From Comamonadaceae bacterium (lineage in GTDB: Bacteria; Pseudomonadota; Gammaproteobacteria; Burkholderiales; Burkholderiaceae_C), in NCBI GenBank assembly GCA_947447355.1, contig CANFJF010000019.1, positions 1 through 54,861 on the forward strand: a stretch of 54,861 bases of DNA, given 5' to 3'. Under the pieces are notes generated by a model that saw nothing but the letters and a program-made list of their open reading frames with translations, was not told the origin of the DNA and did no database searches. Shown piece after piece: positions 9,913-18,688 of this stretch (its first letter is position 1; each line of letters begins with the position of its first letter). Both the position numbers and the translations under genes were made by a program.

Positions 9913-12727
9913 GCACGTTTTGAACGCGGCGTGTTTGCGCTGCATCGTAAGGGCTGGCAAACACTTTGGCCATGTCTTCAGCCCAAGTATCGTGGGGTGC
10001 AGGTGCATTGCGACGGGTCAGCAACTGCAACTGCAACAGGCGACGCGCGCTGATGTGCTCGGCCGGTGTGGGCAGTTCTGTGGCAATTTCCATGCGCAAC
10101 AAAGCCTCAGCTGAATCACCAGCGGCAGGCGCTGAAAGCGCCTGCGCCCAACGCGTGCGCACAACGGCTGGCACTTGCTTGCCCAGATCTTGCCCGGTTG
10201 GCAGCTGCTCTGGATCGCGCTTTTCCCAAGCTGAAATCAAGTGCGTCAGAACTTCGCCGTGAGCCTGCTCAGCCAGCTTTTTGAGGGCTGAATTCGCCGT
10301 CTCAAAGGCTTCACGCTGAGCCCTGAAGGCGGCGTCGCCCAGACGTGGACCACGCTCTTCAAACGCTGGCCGCTCGCTGAAGCGGTCACCGCGATCACCT
10401 CGGCCACCACGCTCATCGCGCAGGGGTTCAAACTTGTTTTCCATGCCGGTGCGTGGCCGCGCATCTTTACCGCCGGCACGGGGATCTTTGCGATCACCAA
10501 ACTTACCCCCACGACCGGCGGGAACCGGCTCGGCCTTGCGATTGCCTGGGCGATCATCGCCGCGCATGGCCACCACGGGCTTAGGCGAAGCTTTCACAAC
10601 GACCGGGGCGACAGGTTCAGGTTCAGGTTCGGCCTCGACTGAAGCTTCTGCGGCAGCAGTGGCATTGGCGGCTTCTGACTGAACTGCTGCATCGGTTTCG
10701 GCGACTGCGGCCGTCTCAGCGGTAACGGGCGCATCCTCAGCGGCACTGGTCACCGGCTCGGTGGCCTCGGCAGACACAGCGGTTTCGGCAGAAGCGGCAA
10801 CCGTGGGCGCTGCGACCACAGGAGCAGCCACAGGCACTTGCCCGCGAACCACGGCCTCAAGCGCTTTGGCGGCGGCATGAATTTTTTGCGCGTCACCGCT
10901 GGCTGTGGCCTCAGCCACGGCTTTCGAAGCCTCGACCACCATGCGGTCAAACTCGCCCAAGGCACCCGCTGCTTTTTCACGCTCGGCGGTTTTCCGCTGG
11001 AACGCATCGTCAATCGGTTTGCGGAAAGCGTCCCAGAGCTTTTGCTCTTGCTTGCGCTCGATAGGCACTTGCTGAGCCTCTTGCTGCCAGCGCTGCTGCA
11101 CGGCTTTGACGGCGTCAATGCGCAGTTGTGGCTCGGCACCCAAGGCCTGCGCTTCTTCAATCATGGCGCGGCGGCGGGCCAAACTGTCGTTGCGGGCGGT
11201 GGTCAGCGGCGCATCGGCTGCGTCCATCGCCGCTTTCCAGACGGGCTGGATGTCGGCAAAAGTTTTTTCGCTCAGGTGGCCGGCTTCACGCCATTTGGTG
11301 ACGAAACCATTCAGGCTACGGATGTGGTGCTTCCAGTCAGCATTGGTCTTGTTAGCCTCCGCCCAGGCCAACACTTCGTCAATCAATACCCGGCGCTGGG
11401 CCTTGGTGGCTTCGGTCTGTTCCTTGGTTTTTTCCAGCCAGGCTTCCACCACTTTGTGGGACTCGTTGCAAGCGTCATCAAAACGCTTCCATAGCGCGTG
11501 GTTAGGCGTGCCACCTTGGTCGCTGGTTTTCCATTGCTCACGCATGGCGCGCAACGCTTCTTGTTGCTTGCGGCCGCCCATCGGCTTGGCGACCAACTTT
11601 TCGGCTTTCTCGACCAAGTCTTCACGAATTTGGTCGGCGCGCCAACGCTGCCAGCCTTCAAGCTCACCCGCAGCGGTCAACGCGGCATGGGAAGCAGACT
11701 CCAGAGCGCTATTTATAAAGCGTATGTTCTCCTTCAAGGCATTGCGCAAATCTGCGGCAGCCTTGGGTGTGGACTTGCCATGGCCTTCAGCCACTTCAGT
11801 CTCGAGCTTGGTCAGAGCCTCTTGTACGGCAGCGGCAGCTTTAGCCCGCAGGTCAGCGAGAACGGCAGGGTCCAACTTGACCTTGGGTGCACGGGCCGGT
11901 TTGTCGCCAGTAGGTGTTGCTGCATCATGGGTGATACCGCGCGCCGAGCGCAATTCATCCGCCCATACAGGCACTGCTGGCAGCGGCGCGGCCGGGTCTT
12001 CAGAAGCTGCCACTGCAATAGATAGAGCGCCCTGAAAAGCTTCCCACATGGCCAAAAACTGAGCGCGCGAGGCCTCTAGCAAAGGCGGGAATTTCGCATC
12101 AACACTGGCCCAGATCGGGTCTGCGGTGATTTCGTTGGCCTGGTCCTGCCAATGCGCGACATCGGCACGCAAGGTCTCCCACACCGTCTGTGCATCGCGC
12201 CACGGTTTGGTCGAGAGCACTTCGGTGCGCTGGGCAATCAGCACCGCCGCTTCACGCTGTACCTGCGTCCGGTGTTGCAAGTCTTCAATGGTCTTGACCC
12301 GATCGGCAAGCTGCACCTTCAGGCTGGCCAGCGGCTCGCGAGACAGTGGCGCACCGGCCTTAGCGGCATCACGCTGCCACGCCAGCGCATCGGCCAAATT
12401 CAGCTTGGGCAACGCCAGTAGCTTCTGCGCTTTGTCGGCCCATTCGACGGCAACCGCTTCTTGGCCCTTAGCGCGTTTGACATCGTCGAGCTTTTCTTTC
12501 AGAAGCTTGGCAGCGCCTTTGTCGCGGTTCGAGAGTTCTTTGTAGACATCGGCCAGTTGGTCGGCACTCGGGTTCGTGGCCAACCATTCGCGGATGCGGG
12601 CAGCCCGCTCGCCAGATGTCGGTGCAGTGAAAGCACCGCCGGTCAATGCGTCCAATGTATGTGTGTCAGCACCCTTCGCCTGTGGCGATTTGGCGGCGGA
12701 GGAGTCGGCTTTGGAAGAGTTAGACAT
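9890..12727 (-). CDS. large DUF349 repeat protein
   Basis: A 945-residue cytoplasmic protein with several DUF349 modules, helical bundles with a regular Trp pattern (for example LWDAFRKPIDDAFQRKTAER, LWKRFDDACNESHKVVEAWL and VWKAAMDAADAPLTTARNDS). A low-complexity Ala/Glu/Val/Pro stretch (about residues 640-745), then an Arg/Gly/Asp-rich stretch with repeated RGGRGDRGD, separate these from a C-terminal helical domain. The Arg-Gly part resembles RNA-binding tails, but that is inference. The ATG at 12727 (MSNSSKADSS) is preferred to a TTG at 12778. Function is unknown. Confidence 0.85.
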   Translation of the reverse strand: MSNSSKADSSAAKSPQAKGADTHTLDALTGGAFTAPTSGERAARIREWLATNPSADQLADVYKELSNRDKGAAKLLKEKLDDVKRAKGQEAVAVEWADKAQKLLALPKLNLADALAWQRDAAKAGAPLSREPLASLKVQLADRVKTIEDLQHRTQVQREAAVLIAQRTEVLSTKPWRDAQTVWETLRADVAHWQDQANEITADPIWASVDAKFPPLLEASRAQFLAMWEAFQGALSIAVAASEDPAAPLPAVPVWADELRSARGITHDAATPTGDKPARAPKVKLDPAVLADLRAKAAAAVQEALTKLETEVAEGHGKSTPKAAADLRNALKENIRFINSALESASHAALTAAGELEGWQRWRADQIREDLVEKAEKLVAKPMGGRKQQEALRAMREQWKTSDQGGTPNHALWKRFDDACNESHKVVEAWLEKTKEQTEATKAQRRVLIDEVLAWAEANKTNADWKHHIRSLNGFVTKWREAGHLSEKTFADIQPVWKAAMDAADAPLTTARNDSLARRRAMIEEAQALGAEPQLRIDAVKAVQQRWQQEAQQVPIERKQEQKLWDAFRKPIDDAFQRKTAEREKAAGALGEFDRMVVEASKAVAEATASGDAQKIHAAAKALEAVVRGQVPVAAPVVAAPTVAASAETAVSAEATEPVTSAAEDAPVTAETAAVAETDAAVQSEAANATAAAEASVEAEPEPEPVAPVVVKASPKPVVAMRGDDRPGNRKAEPVPAGRGGKFGDRKDPRAGGKDARPRTGMENKFEPLRDERGGRGDRGDRFSERPAFEERGPRLGDAAFRAQREAFETANSALKKLAEQAHGEVLTHLISAWEKRDPEQLPTGQDLGKQVPAVVRTRWAQALSAPAAGDSAEALLRMEIATELPTPAEHISARRLLQLQLLTRRNAPAPHDTWAEDMAKVFASPYDAAQTRRVQNVLKALLKR

Positions 12728-13132
12728 GGTTGATGCTTGATAAAAAGAAGTGAAGCGCGGCGCTGACTGGCTTGTCAAATGTCATTTCAGCAACGGGCGT
12801 AATGGGTAAACCACAGGGTAAAGAGCGGGCAAAAAAGACTCAAACAGCCAACAAAATGGAGCACTCGAGGGCCAAAGTCTGCGCGCAATGAAAAGCTTCA
12901 GGAATAAAGCGTAGTCCGTATTTTCGCTGTTTTTTGGCAAGCCCCAAAAAAGCGCCTGCAACCACGATCATCAAGAAGCCAAAGCAGCGGAACCTGACAC
13001 GCCAATTTTTCCAATGTCGAAGACGACGCAGCGTCTAACCCGAGCAACCAGATGAAAGAAAAAGAGCCATTGACTGTCGCTTTAAACTGCATTCTTAAAA
13101 AGAATTTAGAATAAAGAATCGACTTCTTATGA

Positions 13133-13162
13133 TTGACAGGTTATTTAACAACCCCCTAGAAT
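13133..13162 (+). promoter_or_regulatory. sigma-70-like promoter of the lytic transglycosylase gene
   Basis: A perfect -35 hexamer TTGACA (13133-13138) is followed after 18 bp by TAGAAT (13157-13162), one mismatch from the -10 consensus, in an AT-rich segment. Transcription would start near 13170, leaving a leader of about 140 nt before the ATG at 13312. Confidence 0.65.
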
Positions 13163-13219
13163 CCGCCCGACCTTACTTAAAACGCATCGTCAAAATGAAA
13201 GCTGCCGCCTACAGCCCGC

Positions 13220-13260
13220 CCAACAAGACACTTCCTCAAGCAAAAAGCTTGGCTTGTTGG
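13220..13260 (+). other. leader hairpin upstream of the lytic transglycosylase gene
   Basis: CCAACAAG (13220-13227) pairs with CTTGTTGG (13253-13260), and inner CAAGC/GCTTG pairing extends the stem around an A-rich loop. There is no T run, so it is not an obvious terminator. It sits about 50 nt upstream of the start codon in the inferred mRNA leader. Confidence 0.5.
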
Positions 13261-13311
13261 TGACCCAATCCTAGCAACTGGCCTCAAGCCGGAAGCATCG
13301 AAAGGAGTTCC

Positions 13312-14172
13312 ATGACAGTGCAATTCAAATCAAGCCTGCAGCAATGCTTGGTTGATACACGAAACAGTGCCCGCAATGTCGCTCGAGACATTGCTGAGGG
13401 GTTTTTTAACATCAGCCACAACAGCTTTGCCATGCTGGGTCTGGCTTTGGTCTTTGTGATGATCACTCTGACAGCGCGCCCCGACCTGCGTGAAGCTGGC
13501 GAGAGCCGTCTGATGGCACTGCTGCTAGCCCGTCAAGAAGCCAGCATGGGGTTCACCGAACTGGGTGCCGTCGACCGTGCGACCGCGGCTAATCCCAAGG
13601 ACTTGCCGACAAAGCAGGCCGCGGTGGCTTACTGGTTGAGCAAAAAATACAGCGTCGCGCCTGAGCCGCTGAGTGTTTTGGTCGCCCACGCTTTCGAGAT
13701 CGGCCGTAAATCCAAATTAGATCCGACACTGATCTTGGCGATCATGGCCATTGAGTCGGGCTTCAACCCATTTGCCCAAAGCCCCGTGGGCGCCCAAGGC
13801 CTGATGCAAGTCATGACCGGCATTCACCACGACAAATATGCCCTTTTCGGTGGTAAGTTTGCGGCCTTTGACCCTGTGACCAACCTCCGCGTCGGCGTCA
13901 AAGTTTTGGAAGAATGCATCTCACGGGCCGGCTCGGTTGAAGGCGGCCTGAAGTTTTATGTCGGTGCGGCCAACTTGGAAGACGATGGCGGTTATGTCGG
14001 CAAAGTCATGGCCGAACACAGTCGACTGCAAGCCGTGGCCAGCGGCAAGCGCCAGCCGTTTGAAAGTCAGACAGCGCCGGTCGGTATTCCGGTAACTTTC
14101 CCACTGGCCCCCATTCCAACAACGCCACGCGGAGCAAGTAGCACCCAGAGCGTTGCCTTGCTTCGCAGCTGA
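13312..14172 (+). CDS. membrane-anchored lytic transglycosylase (SLT domain)
   Basis: Would cleave the MurNAc-GlcNAc bond of peptidoglycan in the periplasm. A single transmembrane segment (about residues 37-54, FAMLGLALVFVMITLTA) anchors it with a short cytoplasmic tail. The SLT domain follows: LILAIMAIESGFNPFAQSP with the catalytic Glu at about residue 148, then GAQGLMQVM and NLRVGVKVLEECISRAG. The C terminus is Pro/Thr-rich and unstructured. The start ATG has a good ribosome site (GAAAGGAGTTCC). It has its own promoter upstream and is followed by the glyA riboswitch. Confidence 0.9.
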   Translation: MTVQFKSSLQQCLVDTRNSARNVARDIAEGFFNISHNSFAMLGLALVFVMITLTARPDLREAGESRLMALLLARQEASMGFTELGAVDRATAANPKDLPTKQAAVAYWLSKKYSVAPEPLSVLVAHAFEIGRKSKLDPTLILAIMAIESGFNPFAQSPVGAQGLMQVMTGIHHDKYALFGGKFAAFDPVTNLRVGVKVLEECISRAGSVEGGLKFYVGAANLEDDGGYVGKVMAEHSRLQAVASGKRQPFESQTAPVGIPVTFPLAPIPTTPRGASSTQSVALLRS

Positions 14173-14196
14173 GCCACACCGTCAGCTACACTTATT

Positions 14197-14323
14197 ACGT
14201 GCGCAACTGGCGATAGGCTGGGCATGCTGACAAAGCTGCCTTAGCTGACGTGGGACACCACTGGGAAGCGCACCGCTCTGAGGTCATTTGGCCAAGGGTG
14301 TTCAGCCGTTCGCCTGGGCAGCC
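14197..14323 (+). ncRNA. ZTP (pfl motif) riboswitch upstream of glyA
   Basis: The leader matches the ZMP/ZTP riboswitch architecture. GTGCGC (14199-14204) pairs with GCGCAC (14268-14273). CAACTGGCG follows the first strand, and a GTGG/CCAC hairpin is followed by the conserved CTGGGAAGCGCACCG. After a variable linker comes the hallmark 3' element GCCGTTCGCCTGGGCAGC (14305-14322), whose loop can form the pseudoknot. This class senses the folate-stress alarmone ZTP and commonly controls one-carbon genes such as glyA. No clear terminator follows, so control may act on translation. The assignment is from memory of the consensus. Confidence 0.85.
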
Positions 14324-14379
14324 CTTGCACCTCACCCCTATTGGTCATGAGGACAAGGACCACCGTCTCTAGGACTGCC

Positions 14380-15624
14380 ATGTACCACCGCAATATTCTC
14401 GTTGAACAAACTGACCCTGAACTTTGGGCTGCCATTCAGGCCGAAAACGCCCGACAAGAGCACCACATCGAGCTGATCGCCAGTGAAAACTACGCCTCAC
14501 CCGCTGTCATGGCCGCGCAAGGCTCGCAGCTCACCAACAAATACGCCGAAGGTTACCCAGGCCGCCGCTACTACGGCGGCTGCGAGCACGTCGACGTCGC
14601 CGAGCAGTTGGCGATTGACCGCATCAAACTTATTTTTGGTGCAGACGCAGCCAACGTGCAACCGCATTGCGGCGCTTCAGCCAATGAAGCGGTATTCCTG
14701 GCTTTCCTCAAGCCCGGCGACACCATCATGGGCATGAGTTTGGCAGAAGGCGGTCACCTGACCCACGGCATGCCGCTCAACATCAGCGGCAAATGGTTCA
14801 ACGTTGTGAGCTACGGTCTGAACGCCAAAGAAGAAATCGACTACGACGCCATGGAACGCAAGGCGCACGAATCCAAACCCAAACTGATCATCGCCGGTGC
14901 TTCAGCCTATTCGCTGGGCATTGACTTTGCGCGCTTTGCCAAAGTCGCCAAAGACGTCGGCGCTATTTTCCTTGTCGACATGGCCCACTACGCTGGACTG
15001 ATCGCTGCTGGCGTCTACCCGAACCCGGTGCCTTACGCAGACGTCGTGACATCGACCACCCACAAGAGCCTGCGCGGCCCCCGTGGCGGCATCATCTTGA
15101 TGAAGGCTGAGCACGAGAAAGCCATCAACAGCGCCATTTTCCCCGGTCTGCAAGGCGGACCGCTGATGCACGTCATCGCGGCCAAGGCCGTAGCCTTCAA
15201 AGAAGCCATGGCGCCTGAGTTCAAGGTGTACCAGCAGCAAGTCATCACCAACGCCCGCATCGTCGCGGAAACTTTGATCGAGCGCGGCTTGCGCATCGTC
15301 AGTGGCCGCACCGAAAGCCACGTCATGTTGGTCGACTTGCGGGCCAAAGGCATCACCGGCAAAGAAGCCGAAGCGGTGCTCGGCAGCGCGCACATGACGA
15401 TCAACAAAAACGCCATTCCGAACGACCCTGAAAAGCCGATGGTCACCAGTGGCGTGCGCATCGGCACCCCGGCGATGACGACGCGCGGCTTCAAAGACGA
15501 AGAGGCCCGCATGACGGCCAACCTGATCGCCGACGTGCTGGACAACCCGCGTGATGCGGCCAACATCGACGCGGTTCGCGCCAAGGTCCACGCGCTGACC
15601 AGTCGCTTCCCCGTCTACGGCTAA
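14380..15624 (+). CDS. glyA: serine hydroxymethyltransferase
   Basis: PLP enzyme that interconverts serine plus tetrahydrofolate with glycine plus 5,10-methylene-tetrahydrofolate, the main one-carbon source. The start ATG at 14380 ([20 protein letters not shown], 414 residues) has AGGA 6 nt upstream; a TTG at 14341 would only prefix unrelated residues. Family signatures are [42 protein letters not shown] and the PLP-lysine motif [15 protein letters not shown]. The gene follows a ZTP riboswitch and is followed after 20 bp by nrdR, the usual Burkholderiales order. Confidence 0.98.
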   Translation: MYHRNILVEQTDPELWAAIQAENARQEHHIELIASENYASPAVMAAQGSQLTNKYAEGYPGRRYYGGCEHVDVAEQLAIDRIKLIFGADAANVQPHCGASANEAVFLAFLKPGDTIMGMSLAEGGHLTHGMPLNISGKWFNVVSYGLNAKEEIDYDAMERKAHESKPKLIIAGASAYSLGIDFARFAKVAKDVGAIFLVDMAHYAGLIAAGVYPNPVPYADVVTSTTHKSLRGPRGGIILMKAEHEKAINSAIFPGLQGGPLMHVIAAKAVAFKEAMAPEFKVYQQQVITNARIVAETLIERGLRIVSGRTESHVMLVDLRAKGITGKEAEAVLGSAHMTINKNAIPNDPEKPMVTSGVRIGTPAMTTRGFKDEEARMTANLIADVLDNPRDAANIDAVRAKVHALTSRFPVYG

Positions 15625-15644
15625 GACGCAGCAAGGACGGCAAG

Positions 15645-16094
15645 GTGAAGTGCCCGTTTTGTGGAAATTTAGACACCCAGGTCGTCGAGACCCGGGTCTC
15701 TGAAGACGCCGATTTCATTCGCCGTCGTCGCCAATGCGGCGCCTGTGAAAAACGCTTCACCACCTACGAGCGTCCTGATGTCAACTTTCCGGCCATCGTC
15801 AAAAAAGATGGCCGGCGCATTGAGTACAAGCGCAGCAAAATCCTTGACTCCATGAGTCTAGCGTTACGCAAGCGCCCGGTGAGCATCGAGCAGGTGGATT
15901 CGGCGATTGAGCGAATTGAAGAAAAGCTGCTCAACCTTGGGCTCAGAGAAGTACCGTCAACGCGCTTGGGCGAACTGGTCATGCGCGAGCTCAAAAAACT
16001 CGACAAAGTGGCCTATGTCCGCTTTGCTAGCGTGTACCGGAGCTTCGAGGATATTGATGAATTCAAAACACTGGTGGACGAAGTCCGGCGCTGA
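15645..16094 (+). CDS. nrdR: transcriptional repressor NrdR
   Basis: Zinc-finger/ATP-cone repressor of ribonucleotide reductase genes, sensing ATP/dATP. The 149-residue length is standard. It starts at GTG 15645 ([17 protein letters not shown]). Zinc ligands are CPFC (Cys3, Cys6) and CGAC (about 31-34). The ATP-cone begins near residue 46 with [20 protein letters not shown] and ends with the typical [19 protein letters not shown]. It lies 20 bp after glyA and converges on pilE. Confidence 0.97.
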   Translation: MKCPFCGNLDTQVVETRVSEDADFIRRRRQCGACEKRFTTYERPDVNFPAIVKKDGRRIEYKRSKILDSMSLALRKRPVSIEQVDSAIERIEEKLLNLGLREVPSTRLGELVMRELKKLDKVAYVRFASVYRSFEDIDEFKTLVDEVRR

Positions 16095-16115
16095 CCTTGC
16101 AGTCATTCGCAGCTG

Positions 16116-16553
16116 TCACCTCCAGCAATCAGCCACGCTGAGATCACTGCCGGTCAGTCCCTTCAAACCGGTCTGATTGAGGCTCAAAGTTCCGCACATG
16201 TCGTTCGCCATCGCGCCCACGGGTTGCGCAATAAGTTCATACGAATTGATTGTCGCCGCTTCCAGCTTGAGCTGGTAACGCGGGTCTGAGTCAACCGGAA
16301 TTTCCTGCAAGCGCAACGGCAGATCGGGCTTCTTGCCGGGAACTTCAGCTGTACCGTCGTAGCGTCCCTGTGCGCTGTAATAACGCTCCATGAAGTGCTG
16401 CGCCTCCAGCAAAGCCGCGATCGCTTCCGCCCGATGTCCACGCTTAACATGTTGCCTATAGCTAGGCAACGCTATAGCGGACACGATGCCCATGATGACC
16501 AGCACCAACAACAACTCAATTAAAGTGAATCCATGCGTCGGCCTAGCGGCCAT
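16116..16553 (-). CDS. pilE: type IV minor pilin, PilE-like
   Basis: Prepilin with a short leader and the class III cleavage site: MAARPTHG then FTLIELLLVLVIMGIVSAIA, with Glu at +5. The C-terminal part has two Cys (MCGTL and ADCWR), consistent with the pilin D-loop. I chose the ATG at 16553, which gives a normal 8-residue leader; a GTG/ATG pair at 16631/16628 would give an unusually long one. It is the last gene of the minor pilin cluster fimT-pilV-pilW-pilX-pilE and converges on nrdR. Confidence 0.88.
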   Translation of the reverse strand: MAARPTHGFTLIELLLVLVIMGIVSAIALPSYRQHVKRGHRAEAIAALLEAQHFMERYYSAQGRYDGTAEVPGKKPDLPLRLQEIPVDSDPRYQLKLEAATINSYELIAQPVGAMANDMCGTLSLNQTGLKGLTGSDLSVADCWR

Positions 16554-16647
16554 AAAAGGATCAAAACGTCCTTGATCTGCGACTCTGGAATGCACATCAA
16601 GACAACTTGGCGTAAGAATTCGGGGCATCACTGGGCTCGTCTTTCTG

Positions 16648-17274
16648 TCAGTAAATGGGGGGATTGAGGATGCGGCGCCAAGTACGGTCTACCGCCGCTG
16701 AGCCTTGAATGCTCAGCAAGGTTTGCAGCCATAGCACCGAACCCGTGACCGTGAAACCGCGGCCGTCCGCTGTGTAGTCCGAACTAAAGCCACGGGCGGT
16801 GATGACGTAAACGGTGGCGTTGTCGAGGGTTTGCTTTTCCACCACGCAGTCAGGCAACTTGCCAGGTTTGAAAGCACTTTCAGAAGACACAACAAAAGCC
16901 TCCGGCACGGTCGTCCGGGCAGCAGAAGAACCGACCGACCAAGTGCCCTGCTTGCGCCAAGCTGGCGTGGTCGATCCTGAGGTAACGAACAGATTCGACT
17001 CTTTCAGCGCATTGACTCTGGAAGCGTCAGCCAACGTCATCTGCGCCTCGCAGTAGCGCAAAGCAGCCTCGGCATATTGCTGGGCCAAGGCGTGCATGCG
17101 AAAGTTGTTACTGACACGCTCGTTCGAACTCGCGTTGCGCAGCGATGCAGCCGATGTCAAAGCAATCACGCCGAGCATGATCAGCACGATGATGAGTGAC
17201 GCCCCACTTTGTACGGCACCTCGCCAACGACGGTTTGCAAAGATGCGCCTCAGACCGATGATGGGATGGTTCAT
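16648..17274 (-). CDS. pilX: type IV pilus assembly protein PilX
   Basis: Minor pilin-like protein of about 209 residues with a hydrophobic N-terminal helix (GASLIIVLIMLGVIALTSAA, about residues 24-43). The prepilin Phe/Glu pattern is relaxed, as usual in PilX. The following segment SNERVSNNFRMHALAQQYAE is typical of the family. The ATG at 17274 (MNHPIIGLRRIF) lies 5 bp after the pilW stop and is preferred over an upstream start at 17370 that would overlap pilW. In most relatives pilY1 would follow; here pilE follows. Confidence 0.85.
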   Translation of the reverse strand: MNHPIIGLRRIFANRRWRGAVQSGASLIIVLIMLGVIALTSAASLRNASSNERVSNNFRMHALAQQYAEAALRYCEAQMTLADASRVNALKESNLFVTSGSTTPAWRKQGTWSVGSSAARTTVPEAFVVSSESAFKPGKLPDCVVEKQTLDNATVYVITARGFSSDYTADGRGFTVTGSVLWLQTLLSIQGSAAVDRTWRRILNPPIY

Positions 17275-17279
17275 ATCGC

Positions 17280-18092
17280 TCAAAATGGCATCTTGTTGCG
17301 CAATGCCGTAGTACCGACATACGCCCGTCGCAAATGTCCGTCCGTAGACTCTTGAGGCACCAGATCGCAATCAACGTAAAACTTGAGCGCATTGTCTTCC
17401 GCTGTGATCACGGCCTCGGCGCTGGTGATGAGCAAACACACGCGCACACTCAGCACCCGATTGAAATCTTGCACCACCGAGGCGGTCACATAGCGCACCA
17501 ACTTGCGTGGATCAGCGCTGTCCGCTTCGCCGTACCAGAACTGCAAACGCTCGACGTTGTCCACCAGGGGGGCGGCATTCCCCTTCGGGCCGGTGCACTG
17601 CAGGGCACCTCCGTTCGCTCGATAGCGGTTGTAAGTGATGCCGGATTGGCCCTCCTGAAAACTGTTGCCAAGGCAATCCGAGGGTTTGCCTTCGGTGACC
17701 ACCGAGTTGTAGACGTCGGCCTCGTAGGTGATTTCAATGGCCGGCGAATTGACACTGCCGCCGCATTCGGCTGGCGTATTCTCTCGTGCCGTTTGGAAGC
17801 CTCGATCACAACCAAAAACCGGCCGTCCGTTGTATGTTTTGACCAGCACGGATGTCTCTAAATCCTTACTGACAGGTGACGCATAACCGGCCATCATCAA
17901 CTCGCTCGACAGGATGCGCAAACCAATCTGCGCGTCTTCGTCCATCTGAGCCAAGGCGGACTGCAGCCGCCCGGTCTGCCCCGTGCTCAGGTAGGTAGCG
18001 AGGACAGCCCCCACCACCACCATGCCGATGACCAATGCCACCAACATTTCAATCAAGGCCACACCGCCTTGGCTGGATTTGATGTGCCTCAC
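17280..18092 (-). CDS. pilW: type IV pilus assembly protein PilW
   Basis: Minor pilin-like protein of 270 residues. The prepilin region is MRHIKSSQGG followed by VALIEMLVALVIGMVVVGAV, with Glu at +5. The body has several Cys (GCDRGF, AECGG, DCLGN, LQCTG) and the PilW-like segment AQIGLRILSSELMMAGYASP. It overlaps the 3' end of pilV by 4 bp (ATGA type), which indicates translational coupling. Confidence 0.9.
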   Translation of the reverse strand: MRHIKSSQGGVALIEMLVALVIGMVVVGAVLATYLSTGQTGRLQSALAQMDEDAQIGLRILSSELMMAGYASPVSKDLETSVLVKTYNGRPVFGCDRGFQTARENTPAECGGSVNSPAIEITYEADVYNSVVTEGKPSDCLGNSFQEGQSGITYNRYRANGGALQCTGPKGNAAPLVDNVERLQFWYGEADSADPRKLVRYVTASVVQDFNRVLSVRVCLLITSAEAVITAEDNALKFYVDCDLVPQESTDGHLRRAYVGTTALRNKMPF

Positions 18093-18688
18093 AAGTTGAC
18101 TCTGAAATAACTACAGCGAATGCTCAGGTCGCTGACCGCCATTGCGCTGGGGCATTCGTTGGCACGAGATGGCGCCTCATCCTTGCTGGCGACCAGCGGG
18201 TCGCGCCAGGCGATCCACACATCAGCCGCGACGGCATTGCTTTGGCGCAGCACAAACACCGAGCCTTCAGGCAATAAGCTGCGCGCCTGAAAACGCCACT
18301 GCGCGATATCCAGTTCAGCCAGCTCACGGGTACTACAAACGCTGATAGCAGTCTGACAGCGTGGCGCTGGCGTGCTGACAGTTGCCGCCTGTCCGGCAAA
18401 GCTGGTAACGTAGTCATAATCGCCCGCCCAAAAGCCCTCGGCCGCTGCACCATCCACTCCAGCACGGCCTTTGTTCCCCCGCATACGCTCTCCAATGTCG
18501 CTGGCCAAGTGAGTTGCCACTGCACGGTATTGACTCATTTTGGTGTAACGCAAAGTGGCTGCATTGAGGCTGGCCAACGCCAACAGTGCCACAGCTGACA
18601 GGGCAATCGACACCAAGACCTCAATCAACATGAAGCCCCTTGCCTGGCTCGAGCTCGGCCAGCCAATGACGGCGCTATTTAACTGCAT
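18089..18688 (-). CDS. pilV: type IV pilus modification protein PilV
   Basis: Minor pilin-like protein of about 199 residues. Leader and helix: SSSQARGFMLIEVLVSIALS, then AVALLALASLNAATLRYTKM. Cleavage is expected after Gly in ARG-FMLIE. The C-terminal half contains paired Cys (APRCQTAISVCSTRE; NECPSAM; IRCSYF). The ATG at 18688 overlaps the fimT 3' end by 10 bp; a longer open frame to 18883 reads through fimT and has no pilin character. Confidence 0.88.
   Translation of the reverse strand: MQLNSAVIGWPSSSQARGFMLIEVLVSIALSAVALLALASLNAATLRYTKMSQYRAVATHLASDIGERMRGNKGRAGVDGAAAEGFWAGDYDYVTSFAGQAATVSTPAPRCQTAISVCSTRELAELDIAQWRFQARSLLPEGSVFVLRQSNAVAADVWIAWRDPLVASKDEAPSRANECPSAMAVSDLSIRCSYFRVNL

Larger units (their letters stand above)
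12728..13311. other. long intergenic region between the DUF349 gene and a lytic transglycosylase gene
   Basis: About 580 bp with no convincing gene. It must hold the divergent promoters of the flanking genes. The right half is AT-rich and contains a good sigma-70-type promoter (13133-13162) and a leader hairpin (13220-13260), both annotated separately. A minus-strand open frame at 12898-13092 has no recognisable features. Confidence 0.6.

Noticed and set aside
12898..13092. 64-codon open frame on the minus strand in the long intergenic region
   Set aside because: Composition and residue pattern look random, and no ribosome site was seen.
13196..13264. 22-codon frame in the leader of the lytic transglycosylase gene
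   Set aside because: No ribosome site before its ATG and no recognisable leader-peptide pattern such as codon runs; the hairpin explains the sequence better.
14197..14323. Glycine or THF riboswitch upstream of glyA
   Set aside because: The conserved CGCCTGGGC and CTGGGAAGCG elements fit the ZTP class; the tandem-aptamer layout of glycine riboswitches is absent.
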